From Ruminococcus flavefaciens (GTDB taxonomy: Bacteria > Bacillota > Clostridia > Oscillospirales > Ruminococcaceae): a DNA stretch of 5,301 bases. Position 1 is the stretch's first letter, and every line of letters starts with the position of its first letter. The position numbers and the translations under genes were made by a program. The DNA lies in contig CADBQF010000213.1 in assembly GCA_902796705.1 (NCBI GenBank), positions 1-5,301 on the forward strand, read 5' to 3'. Below, piece by piece: positions 1 through 5,301 of the stretch. The notes beneath the pieces are model-generated. The model did not search any database. It saw only the letters and a list, made by a program, of their open reading frames with translations, and was not told the origin of the DNA.

Positions 1-3
1 CGA

Positions 4-31
4 TTGACATTTTTTCAATTTATGTTATAAT
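4..31 (+). promoter_or_regulatory. sigma-A promoter of the lipoprotein-lipase operon
   Basis: A perfect -35 box TTGACA (4-9) and a perfect -10 box TATAAT (26-31) are separated by 16 bases. TG at 23-24 adds an extended -10 element. Transcription should start near 38, leaving a leader of roughly 38 bases before the TTG start at 76. A promoter this close to the first gene suggests that the lipoprotein is the first gene of its transcript. No operator is obvious around it. Confidence 0.85.
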
Positions 32-60
32 TAGTAAAAAAGACTGATTTGAGATCATCG

Positions 61-78
61 GGGAGGTCTGTGCCTTTG
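61..78 (+). promoter_or_regulatory. ribosome binding site that selects the TTG start at 76
   Basis: GGGAGG at 61-66 lies 9 bases before TTG 76-78, which is ideal spacing. The in-frame TTG at 49 is upstream of this site, and GTG at 70 is only 3 bases from it. Starting at 76 also gives a clean lipoprotein signal peptide (Met-Lys-Leu-Asn-Asn, then a hydrophobic stretch). Confidence 0.8.
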
Positions 79-783
79 AAATTGAATAATATCATAAGAG
101 CTGCCTTTCTGATCGTTTCAGCAGGTATTGTATGGAGTGTGAGCAGTTGTATGTCAAAAGATAAATTTAGTGTTAAAGATTGTCTGAAATATATGGAAAA
201 CAGGTATGGTGAGTCTTTTGAGACCGATTCTTTGAGCGATCCGTCAAAGATATCAGGTTCAGCTCTTGGACTGTTCGTCACCTGTGATAGATTCCCGGGT
301 AAAAAAATACGTGTGAATCAGTATAAAAATAATGAAAAAGGATATACCTATCGTGATAATTATGTAAGCTATGTATATGAGGATGATGTCAGAAAAATGG
401 CTGAAAAGCTTGCTTCTGACGCTTTCGGAGAGTGTAAGGTGATATATGAAGTAAATAACAGATATATCCTTCCTGAAGATTATTCTCCGGATATGGGCTT
501 TGATAAATTCGTATCAAGCACCGATTCTTATATCAGCCTATCCATTCTTCTTCCTCCTGATCACGGCATCAGTCAGAAGGACGAAGATATCAGAAAAATA
601 TATGAGCTTTTCAAGGAAAGAAAGGCGGTTGTTATTCTGAATCTGTTTTATACAAAGGATATGGAAACATATCGTGCTGTAGAAACTGTATCAGATACTG
701 TCGTGAACAGATCTTCATTTGAAGCGTGCGGACAGTTTCTGATGAAAGATGATCTATCAGTCGATGAATTCAATTGGAGGTGA
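76..783 (+). CDS. predicted secreted lipoprotein, candidate immunity protein for the downstream lipase
   Basis: This 235-residue protein starts at TTG 76. Its N-terminus is a lipoprotein signal peptide: a short basic n-region (Lys2, Arg8), a hydrophobic core (about 9-22) and the lipobox V-S-S-C with the lipidated Cys at residue 25 (codon 148-150). It should be anchored to the outer face of the membrane. The mature part is charged and mixed alpha/beta, begins with a segment like KDCLKYMENRYGESF, and has no further membrane helix; I do not recognise a named family. It is the first gene of the operon. Only 5 bases separate its stop from the lipase start, and its last codons contain the lipase ribosome binding site, so translation is probably coupled. 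Its base composition looks more AT-rich than its neighbours by eye. The immunity role is inferred by analogy with TilA, the lipoprotein that protects against the type VII lipase TslA; a lipase-specific chaperone or an unrelated surface lipoprotein is possible. Confidence 0.88.
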   Translation: MKLNNIIRAAFLIVSAGIVWSVSSCMSKDKFSVKDCLKYMENRYGESFETDSLSDPSKISGSALGLFVTCDRFPGKKIRVNQYKNNEKGYTYRDNYVSYVYEDDVRKMAEKLASDAFGECKVIYEVNNRYILPEDYSPDMGFDKFVSSTDSYISLSILLPPDHGISQKDEDIRKIYELFKERKAVVILNLFYTKDMETYRAVETVSDTVVNRSSFEACGQFLMKDDLSVDEFNWR

Positions 784-791
784 AGTTAATG
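776..791 (+). promoter_or_regulatory. ribosome binding site that selects the ATG start at 789
   Basis: GGAGG at 776-780 overlaps the last codon of the lipoprotein gene and lies 8 bases before ATG 789-791. This decides against the longer in-frame TTG at 774, which overlaps the ribosome binding site itself. The arrangement implies translational coupling of the two genes. Confidence 0.85.
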
Positions 792-2546
792 GCGAATGCC
801 AATTTATTCAGTGAGATAAATACAACGGGTGAAGTTACGGAATCCATGGTACTCGATACCTTCATGTATACCAATCCGGGAGACAGTACATTTACCGGAT
901 GGACTATAAAAGAGATCAATGATGAGATGATAAAAAGGTGTCGGGCAAATCCTGAAAACTATCCCAACGGAGAACTGGAGGCAGCTTTGAATGTCGATCA
1001 GTATATCAAGGGACATCAGGAATTCGGAAACATGGTAATGCACAGCCACAGCGATAACTTCGGAGATGATTGTTTCGGAGCGTATGCAGCAGCTTTCCAG
1101 AGATCAGACGGTACAGTGTACATTGCCTGCAGGGGTACTGGTGACGGACGCTGGTTTGATAACGGAGATGCTTTTGCGGCTCAGTATTCACTGTATCAGC
1201 GTGCGGCAAGTTCGTATTTTGACAAGGTCGTTGAGGATATGCACATTGACGGAAATACGAACCTGATCGTTACCGGTCATTCAAAAGGCGGCAATATCGC
1301 TCAGTTTATCGCTCTTGATTCCAAACACAGGTTTTTAGTTGATAAAGTTTATTCTATAGATGGTCAGGGATTCTCACCGGAGGCAGTAAAGTATTTCAAG
1401 CAGAAGTTCGGTGAAGATTTCTACAATAAGCAGATAGAGAAGATGTATTCTATCTGCGGTGATAATGACTACGTAAACGTTCTCGGCAACAAGATCATAA
1501 GCGACGATCATACGGTATATATAGACACGAGCGGAAACGGAACACGGGATCTGGACGTGTATGATATGATGAATGCTCATGCACTTTTTACCGAGAATGG
1601 AGCTACAGAGGGAAATCTGTTTAATTATTCAACAGGAGAATTCTATCCCCAGACTGATAAGCAGCGTGAACTTGCCCTTACAGCTCAAAAGCTCAGTGAA
1701 GAGATAATGAAGCTCCCTATAGCTGAAAGACGTGAGATATGCAGAGCATTGATGTCACTCCTTGAACTGAAAATGGGAGATACATACAAGTATGATCTTC
1801 TTGGAAGAAAAGCTACTTTTGATGAGTATTTAGGTTTCTTTGAACACGTCGATGATATAGTAAATGTCCTTACAAAATCTGAAGCAGGCAGGGAATTCAT
1901 AGATTCGACTGTTGATGAACTTATGGCTAAATTCATGAAAGGCGATCACAGTGACTTTGCAAGAGTTGCAGCTCTCGCAGCATATGGATTCTACAAGAAG
2001 CACACTGACGGAGTACTCAAAGTTGTCAGCGGTATAGGAAAGGTCATCTCCGGCGGTGCAAAGGTGATCCATAAGATCAAGAACATCTTTGAAGGTGCTG
2101 TTGAAAAGGGAAGGAATTTCCTCAGCGGACTTAAAGATTTCTGCGGCGGTATAGTTAAAAAAGCAAGTGCAGTCAAGGAAGCTATAAAGAACTCCTTCGA
2201 CGGTGCAGTAAATGCGATAAAGGACTTTATCGATTCCAAGGAGAGGATACTCCTCGACGAGTCAGCATTCTCAAAGGCTATACAGGATTTCGTCAGCCTG
2301 AAATCTGATATCTCAGCTCTCAAGGCAGACGTAGAGGCGGCTCTTACCGCACTCCATAACGGATTTGATACACCTGCCGGCGAAGTGTTCATGAATTCAT
2401 GCAGGAACAATCTGCTCGAACCTATCGACCGTGAGGAGAAAGTCATCACGCATATTTCCGAGACTCTCCAGCAGGCTAAGGATAAGTACACATCTGTATT
2501 TACAGATTACGAACACCTCACACAGACTATCGCTTCCTGTCAGTGA
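789..2546 (+). CDS. Mbeg1/DUF2974-like lipase with C-terminal WXG100-like helical domain (candidate type VII effector)
   Basis: This 585-residue protein has no signal peptide or clear membrane helix. Residues about 10-280 form a class 3 lipase-like alpha/beta-hydrolase. They contain the strand-plus-RGT motif YIACRGTGDG (111-120), the nucleophile elbow GHSKGG (163-168, Ser165, codon 1281-1283), the likely acid Asp227 in GDNDYVN and the likely His264 in NAHALF. A linker helix region (290-400) follows. Residues about 401-490 are lysine-rich amphipathic helices with an internal repeat (IKN-x-F-[E/D]-GAV at 430 and 466). Residues about 497-583 predict a helical hairpin with a turn at GFDTPAGEVF (525-534), resembling the WXG turn of WXG100/LXG-type secretion domains. 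The catalytic domain first and secretion-like domain last is the order of TslA, the S. aureus phospholipase A toxin exported by the type VII system. The gene ends in tandem in-frame stops TGA-TAA. The hydrolase fold is well supported; substrate, secretion route and toxin role are inferred. A cytoplasmic esterase is the main alternative. Confidence 0.9.
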   Translation: MANANLFSEINTTGEVTESMVLDTFMYTNPGDSTFTGWTIKEINDEMIKRCRANPENYPNGELEAALNVDQYIKGHQEFGNMVMHSHSDNFGDDCFGAYAAAFQRSDGTVYIACRGTGDGRWFDNGDAFAAQYSLYQRAASSYFDKVVEDMHIDGNTNLIVTGHSKGGNIAQFIALDSKHRFLVDKVYSIDGQGFSPEAVKYFKQKFGEDFYNKQIEKMYSICGDNDYVNVLGNKIISDDHTVYIDTSGNGTRDLDVYDMMNAHALFTENGATEGNLFNYSTGEFYPQTDKQRELALTAQKLSEEIMKLPIAERREICRALMSLLELKMGDTYKYDLLGRKATFDEYLGFFEHVDDIVNVLTKSEAGREFIDSTVDELMAKFMKGDHSDFARVAALAAYGFYKKHTDGVLKVVSGIGKVISGGAKVIHKIKNIFEGAVEKGRNFLSGLKDFCGGIVKKASAVKEAIKNSFDGAVNAIKDFIDSKERILLDESAFSKAIQDFVSLKSDISALKADVEAALTALHNGFDTPAGEVFMNSCRNNLLEPIDREEKVITHISETLQQAKDKYTSVFTDYEHLTQTIASCQ

Positions 2547-2598
2547 TAATATGTTCACCCCGGCAGGACGGGCTGTTACGGTGGGGTACACTTATTAT

Positions 2599-2639
2599 GA
2601 GGGAAGCCTTTTAAAAAAGGTTTCCCTCAAATTCTTTTC
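2599..2639 (+). terminator. intrinsic terminator of the lipoprotein-lipase operon
   Basis: The left arm 2599-2612 (GAGGGAAGCCTTTT) pairs with 2615-2628 (AAAAGGTTTCCCTC) through 13 Watson-Crick pairs and one G-T wobble; the tip opens to a small loop. It begins 52 bases after the lipase stop codon. The tail (AAATTCTTTTCC) is only moderately T-rich. On the other strand the hairpin is followed by no T-tract, so it acts mainly in the plus direction. Confidence 0.75.
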
Positions 2640-2654
2640 CTGAAACATTCAGCG

Positions 2655-2736
2655 AAAAATTTCCCCCTGAGGGGACGCTCAGGCACCTTGCCGTCTACGA
2701 TAATCGATCGTGAGTGTCCCGTCAGGGGAAATTTCA
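2655..2736. repeat. long branched inverted repeat between convergent genes
   Basis: The outer arms 2657-2681 and 2711-2734 pair almost fully: AAATTTCCCC (2657-2666) with GGGGAAATTT (2725-2734), a bulged C at 2667, TGA with TCA, one G-G mismatch (2671/2721), then ten more pairs from 2672-2681 to 2711-2720 including one G-T wobble. The loop folds into two small hairpins, GGCA-CCT-TGCC (2682-2692) and CGAT-AATCG-ATCG (2698-2710), giving a three-way junction. Read from the minus strand, the stem ends in a run of five T, so it could terminate smpB. It encodes no plausible protein. A dispersed palindromic repeat of the host genome is my best guess. Confidence 0.7.
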
Positions 2737-2765
2737 TGTTAAAAGTCTTTGGAAAAGGGGGAGAT

Positions 2766-2780
2766 GTCAGCGGAGCTGAC
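2766..2780. repeat. short palindrome GTCAGC-GGA-GCTGAC downstream of smpB
   Basis: A perfect 6-bp stem with a 3-base loop begins 20 bases past the smpB stop codon. It is flanked by G-rich sequence (GGGGGAGAT before it, AGAGGGGAC after it). From memory, palindromes with this flanking style recur between genes in Ruminococcaceae-type genomes, but copy number cannot be judged from this window. On the minus strand it is followed by pyrimidine-rich DNA, so it may weakly help to end smpB transcription. Confidence 0.5.
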
Positions 2781-2800
2781 AGAGGGGACGGCTGCTGCGG

Positions 2801-3265
2801 TCATCTTTCTCTTGATTTCATATTGCGGTCTATTTCACGCTTTGCGTCACGTTTAGCGGCATCGGCACGCTTGTCGTAGAGCTTCTTGCCCTTGCATAGG
2901 CCGACCTGCATTTTGACCTTAGAGTCCTTGAAATAGATGCTCAGCGGAATGAGTGACAGACCGTCCTGTTTGACTGTGCCGAACAGCTTGTTTATCTCAC
3001 GTTTGTGCATGAGCAGCCTGCGGACACGCAGAGGATCACGGTTGAAGATATTTCCTTTTTCGTAAGGAGAGATGTGCATACCTCTGACGAAGATCTCACC
3101 TTTATCTATCGAACACCAGCTATCCTTGAGGTTTACACCGCCCTGGCGGATAGATTTTACCTCAGTTCCGACGAGTTCTATACCGGCTTCGTATGATTCT
3201 ATAACAAAATAGTCGTGGCGTGCCTTGCGGTTCTCAGCAATAGTTTTAGTACCTTTTGATCGCAT
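2801..3265 (-). CDS. smpB: SsrA (tmRNA)-binding protein SmpB
   Basis: SmpB binds the tRNA-like part of tmRNA and delivers it to ribosomes stalled on mRNAs lacking a stop codon, starting trans-translation in the cytoplasm. The 154-residue protein has the usual family length and landmarks: a start resembling [17 protein letters not shown] (4-20), [18 protein letters not shown] (33-50), the [10 protein letters not shown] segment (82-91), [20 protein letters not shown] (103-122) and KGKKLYDKR (125-133). The basic C-terminal tail (134-154), which enters the mRNA channel in known SmpB proteins, is present. The ATG at 3263-3265 (minus strand) is preceded by GGAG (3276-3279) at 10 bases. It is transcribed alone from its own promoter, convergent with the lipase operon and divergent from the EAL gene. 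The common partners rnr and ssrA are not in the window. Identification is firm. Confidence 0.98.
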   Translation of the reverse strand: MRSKGTKTIAENRKARHDYFVIESYEAGIELVGTEVKSIRQGGVNLKDSWCSIDKGEIFVRGMHISPYEKGNIFNRDPLRVRRLLMHKREINKLFGTVKQDGLSLIPLSIYFKDSKVKMQVGLCKGKKLYDKRADAAKRDAKREIDRNMKSRER

Positions 3266-3290
3266 AGTTCATCAACTCCATTCAGATAGA

Positions 3291-3319
3291 ATTATACACC
3301 AAAACTATCGAAAAGTCAA
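3291..3319 (-). promoter_or_regulatory. sigma-A promoter of smpB
   Basis: On the minus strand a -35 box TTGACT (3314-3319) and a perfect -10 box TATAAT (3291-3296) are separated by 17 bases. Transcription should start near 3284, giving a leader of about 20 bases that carries the GGAG ribosome binding site. Confidence 0.85.
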
Positions 3320-3338
3320 CGCTTTGGAACTGTATCTC

Positions 3339-3370
3339 CGGAAAATGATGACGATTTTCCGCAGGAAAAG
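3339..3370. repeat. overlapping inverted repeats in the divergent promoter region
   Basis: CGGAAAAT (3339-3346) and ATTTTCCG (3354-3361) form a perfect 8-bp inverted repeat around a 7-base spacer. TTTTCC (3355-3360) can instead pair with GGAAAA (3364-3369) across three bases. The site lies about 20 bases upstream of the smpB -35 box and about 80 bases upstream of the EAL gene -35 box, outside both predicted transcripts. It is therefore more likely a DNA-level site, such as an operator, than an RNA hairpin. No regulator can be named. Confidence 0.45.
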
Positions 3371-3450
3371 CATTTATAGCAGCTAAAACGACGCATTACG
3401 GTCATATATGATATTTTGATATCTTTATATAACAGTATAGAAAAAAACAG

Positions 3451-3479
3451 TTGATTTTGCGGATTTTTTGTGTTATAAT
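3451..3479 (+). promoter_or_regulatory. sigma-A promoter of the PAS-GGDEF-EAL gene
   Basis: A -35 box TTGATT (3451-3456) and a perfect -10 box TATAAT (3474-3479) are separated by 17 bases, with an extended -10 TG at 3471-3472. Transcription should start near 3486, leaving a leader of roughly 37 bases, too short for a riboswitch. Confidence 0.85.
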
Positions 3480-3492
3480 ATTATTCAGCAGA

Positions 3493-3507
3493 TAAAGTTA
3501 AACTTTA
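3493..3507. promoter_or_regulatory. 15-bp perfect palindrome between promoter and ribosome binding site
   Basis: TAAAGTT-A-AACTTTA is symmetrical about A3500. It lies just after the predicted transcription start and 2 bases before the GGAGG site (3510-3514). This is a typical place for a repressor site. As RNA it could form a weak 5-bp hairpin (TAAAG/CTTTA) next to the ribosome binding site. Function is inferred from position and symmetry only. Confidence 0.4.
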
Positions 3508-3509
3508 CT

Positions 3510-3525
3510 GGAGGTGGATACTATG
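3510..3525 (+). promoter_or_regulatory. ribosome binding site that selects the ATG start at 3523
   Basis: GGAGG at 3510-3514 lies 8 bases before ATG 3523-3525. The in-frame GTG at 3514 overlaps the ribosome binding site and cannot be the start. Confidence 0.85.
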
Positions 3526-5172
3526 AATACCGACAGGATAAAAAGGCTTGACAAACTATTTGACGCTTTTTCAGTCATAGCTGAGGGAAATTATGTTTAT
3601 GTATGCGATATGCGGGAAGACCTTTCACGCTGGTCGCAGAATGCAGTTGACTATTTTGATCTTCCTGATGTCTATATATTTGATGCAGGCTCGGTGTGGG
3701 AAGAATGTATTCATCCCGATGACCGTAAAGTCTACCGTGAAAGTATAGAGAAGATATTCAAGGGCGAAGACCTCGGCCACGATATGCAGTACAGAGCCCT
3801 TGCAGGCGACGGGAATTATGTCATATGTACGTGCAGAGGTGTTGTTATCACTGATGATGACGGTATACCGGAATATTTTGCCGGTTCGATAAGGAACCAC
3901 GGCTCTCTGAGCTATATCGATACGATAACCGGACTGCGGAGCCTTTACGGTTTTTTTGACGATATCAAGACGATGATAAGAAAGAAGAGCAGCTCGGCCG
4001 TTATAATGATCGGCACGAAAGGCTTTTCGTCCGTGAATGACGTTTACGGCTATTCTTTCGGAAATAAAGTCCTCATCAATCTTTCGGCGGCGATAGTGGA
4101 AAAGTTCTCCAACATAGGTACTGTGTACAGGCTCGACGGAACGAAATTCGCAGTCATAAGCTCCAGCATGGATACTGATATGCTGGCAGATATATACCAT
4201 TCACTTCAGGAGTACGTTTCACATGACTTGTATATCGACGGAGAGCGGGTGAGTATCTCGCTCAATGCAGGCCTTATAGCGGCTGACGATTTTGAGATAG
4301 GCCACGAGACACTGTATTCCTGCCTGAAATATGCCTACTACGAGTCGAAAGACCGCCACCTCGGAGAACTTGTCATTTTCGAGGACAGCCTGAGCGGTGA
4401 TGACAGGCACTTCATAGAGCAGATAAATACGATAAGAAGTTCGATAGTGAACGACTGTGAGGGATTCTACCTCTGCTATCAGCCTATAATAAATGCCGCT
4501 TCCGGCACGCTGAGAGGTGCTGAGGCTCTTATCCGCTGGAGGAATGACAGGTACGGGAGCGTGTCTCCTGTGCGGTTCATACCTATTCTGGAGCAGGATA
4601 TACTTTTCCCCGAACTCGGAAAATGGATAATGCGTCAGGCGATGACAGAGTGCAGGAAGCTCCTGCATAAGTACCCTGATTTCCGCCTTAATATAAACAT
4701 ATCGTATGCTCAGCTTGAAAAGAGGGATTTCATCTACGACGTTTTCAGCATAATACGTGAGACAGGCTACCCGAAAGAGAATCTCTGCTTTGAGATGACC
4801 GAACGCTGCCGCCTTCTCGATAAGAGCATACTGCGGAATACGTTCGATGTGTTCCGTCAGCACAAGATAAAGATAGCGATAGACGATTTCGGCACAGGCT
4901 TCGCATCGATAGGAGTCCTGCGTGACTTCAAGGTCGATACCGTCAAGATAGACCGTGAGTACGTAAAAAATATCACAACGAGCGTCGCAGACCAGAATAC
5001 GGTCAGCTTCATCTCATCGCTCGCAGACGCTTTTTCAGCCGATGTGTGCGTCGAGGGCGTGGAAGATGAATCGATACGTGACTGCCTTGTAAAGTACAAG
5101 ATAAAGGGATTGCAGGGATATTATTATTCAAAACCGGTCGTGATCGGTGATTTCTGTGACAGATATCTCTGA
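3523..5172 (+). CDS. PAS-GGDEF(degenerate)-EAL protein, predicted cyclic-di-GMP phosphodiesterase
   Basis: This 549-residue protein has no membrane segment and should be cytoplasmic. Residues about 18-125 form a PAS-like sensor (IHPDD at 63-67; no recognisable cofactor motif). Residues about 130-288 form a GGDEF fold with recognisable DTITGL (133-138) and NDVYGYSFG (172-180) segments. Its signature, however, reads DGTKF (205-209) instead of GGDEF, and there is no RxxD inhibitory site, so cyclase activity should be lost; such domains often bind GTP or act as regulators. Residues about 300-549 are an EAL domain with the full catalytic set: Glu334 in EALIRW, Asn392 in NIS, Glu424 and Glu427 in EMTE, Asp454-Asp455 in DDFGTG, Lys475 in VKID, Glu511 in EGVE and Gln531 in QGYYYSKP. 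It should hydrolyse c-di-GMP to pGpG. It is transcribed alone from its own promoter to its own terminator. The signal sensed is unknown. Confidence 0.95.
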   Translation: MNTDRIKRLDKLFDAFSVIAEGNYVYVCDMREDLSRWSQNAVDYFDLPDVYIFDAGSVWEECIHPDDRKVYRESIEKIFKGEDLGHDMQYRALAGDGNYVICTCRGVVITDDDGIPEYFAGSIRNHGSLSYIDTITGLRSLYGFFDDIKTMIRKKSSSAVIMIGTKGFSSVNDVYGYSFGNKVLINLSAAIVEKFSNIGTVYRLDGTKFAVISSSMDTDMLADIYHSLQEYVSHDLYIDGERVSISLNAGLIAADDFEIGHETLYSCLKYAYYESKDRHLGELVIFEDSLSGDDRHFIEQINTIRSSIVNDCEGFYLCYQPIINAASGTLRGAEALIRWRNDRYGSVSPVRFIPILEQDILFPELGKWIMRQAMTECRKLLHKYPDFRLNINISYAQLEKRDFIYDVFSIIRETGYPKENLCFEMTERCRLLDKSILRNTFDVFRQHKIKIAIDDFGTGFASIGVLRDFKVDTVKIDREYVKNITTSVADQNTVSFISSLADAFSADVCVEGVEDESIRDCLVKYKIKGLQGYYYSKPVVIGDFCDRYL

Positions 5173-5182
5173 AGATGAATGT

Positions 5183-5221
5183 CGTCCGGAGGCGTTTTTC
5201 AGCGTTTCCGGACGTTTTTTT
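5183..5221 (+). terminator. intrinsic terminator of the PAS-GGDEF-EAL gene
   Basis: CGTCCGGA (5183-5190) pairs perfectly with TCCGGACG (5207-5214). The stem extends inward by two G-T wobbles and two C-G pairs to an 8-base loop. Seven T follow (5215-5221). It starts 10 bases after the stop codon. Confidence 0.93.
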
Positions 5222-5301
5222 AGAACCTGTCCACATAGGGTGAATGTACGGATTTTCAGGCATAATTTTGTCGGTGGCAAGGCAAAAATCCGCCGACGGG
5301 C
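5222..5301. other. right edge of window: no gene, one hairpin
   Basis: No reading frame with a ribosome binding site is visible in these 80 bases. GTCGGTGG (5270-5277) pairs with CCGCCGAC (5290-5297) over 8 bases with one G-T wobble and a 12-base loop; no T-tract follows within the window. The sequence AGAACCTGTCCACATAG (5222-5238), directly after the terminator, has the look of an insertion-sequence terminus or dispersed repeat, but its partner would lie beyond the window. Confidence 0.3.

Noticed and set aside
1991..2491. 166-codon minus-strand open frame within the lipase gene
   Set aside because: It lies opposite a well-supported coding frame, has no family resemblance and its composition reflects the antisense of lysine-rich helices.
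2557..2587. ACCCC...GGGGT hairpin just after the lipase stop codon
   Set aside because: Only five pairs close a 21-base loop; the much stronger terminator follows at 2599.
2547..2800. tmRNA gene or small helical partner gene near smpB or the lipase
   Set aside because: The 254 bases are filled by the terminator and palindromes. No tRNA-like ends, resume codon tag or credible small reading frame is visible.
2688..2879. 63-codon plus-strand frame across the intergenic repeat
   Set aside because: It runs through the inverted repeat and into antisense smpB, has no ribosome binding site and its protein has no recognisable character.
3410..3423. GATAT-N4-ATATC inverted repeat upstream of the EAL promoter
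   Set aside because: Five-base arms in very AT-rich DNA are expected by chance.
3480..3522. c-di-GMP riboswitch controlling the EAL gene
   Set aside because: The predicted leader is only about 37 bases, and no GEMM-like structure is seen upstream of the start codon.
4219..4863. 214-codon minus-strand open frame within the EAL gene (also 191 codons at 3625-4200)
   Set aside because: Both are antisense to conserved PAS/GGDEF/EAL coding sequence and show no domain resemblance.
1..5301. CRISPR array, tRNA or rRNA genes
   Set aside because: No regularly spaced direct repeats and no tRNA cloverleaf or rRNA-like conserved stretches were found on either strand by eye.

Overview
The window looks like chromosomal DNA from a low-to-mid GC member of the Bacillota. 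The best guess is a Ruminococcus-like bacterium (Oscillospiraceae, perhaps near R. albus). The reasons are strong GGAGG ribosome binding sites, sigma-A promoters with extended -10 boxes, a clostridial-type SmpB, a clostridial PAS/GGDEF/EAL protein and frequent ATA codons. This is a judgement from style and protein resemblance; no search was run.

Layout. (1) Positions 1-2630 hold a self-contained two-gene operon: a near-consensus promoter (4-31), a predicted lipoprotein (76-783), an alpha/beta-hydrolase of the Mbeg1/DUF2974 lipase-like type (789-2546), and a hairpin terminator (2599-2639). (2) Positions 2640-2800 lie between convergent genes and hold a long, branched inverted repeat and a small palindrome, probably a dispersed repeat that may also end smpB transcription. 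(3) smpB, for the tmRNA-binding trans-translation factor, lies on the minus strand (2801-3265) with its own promoter. (4) The 257-bp divergent region 3266-3522 carries one promoter for each flanking gene and two inverted repeats. (5) A PAS-degenerate GGDEF-EAL protein (3523-5172), predicted to be a c-di-GMP phosphodiesterase, ends at a strong terminator (5183-5221). (6) The last 80 bases carry no gene; they hold a hairpin and may be the edge of a repeat or mobile element.

How the genes work together. smpB and the EAL gene appear to be independent housekeeping and signalling units. The first operon is the interesting part. The lipase-like protein has its catalytic domain at the N-terminus, a lysine-rich amphipathic helical middle, and a C-terminal helical hairpin resembling WXG100/LXG-type type VII secretion domains. 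It is made right after a predicted surface lipoprotein. This matches the reverse-domain type VII lipase toxin TslA and its lipoprotein immunity protein TilA, described in Staphylococcus aureus. I propose the pair as a divergent lipase effector with a lipoprotein immunity protein. No small helical partner genes are present here, so the assignment is an inference.
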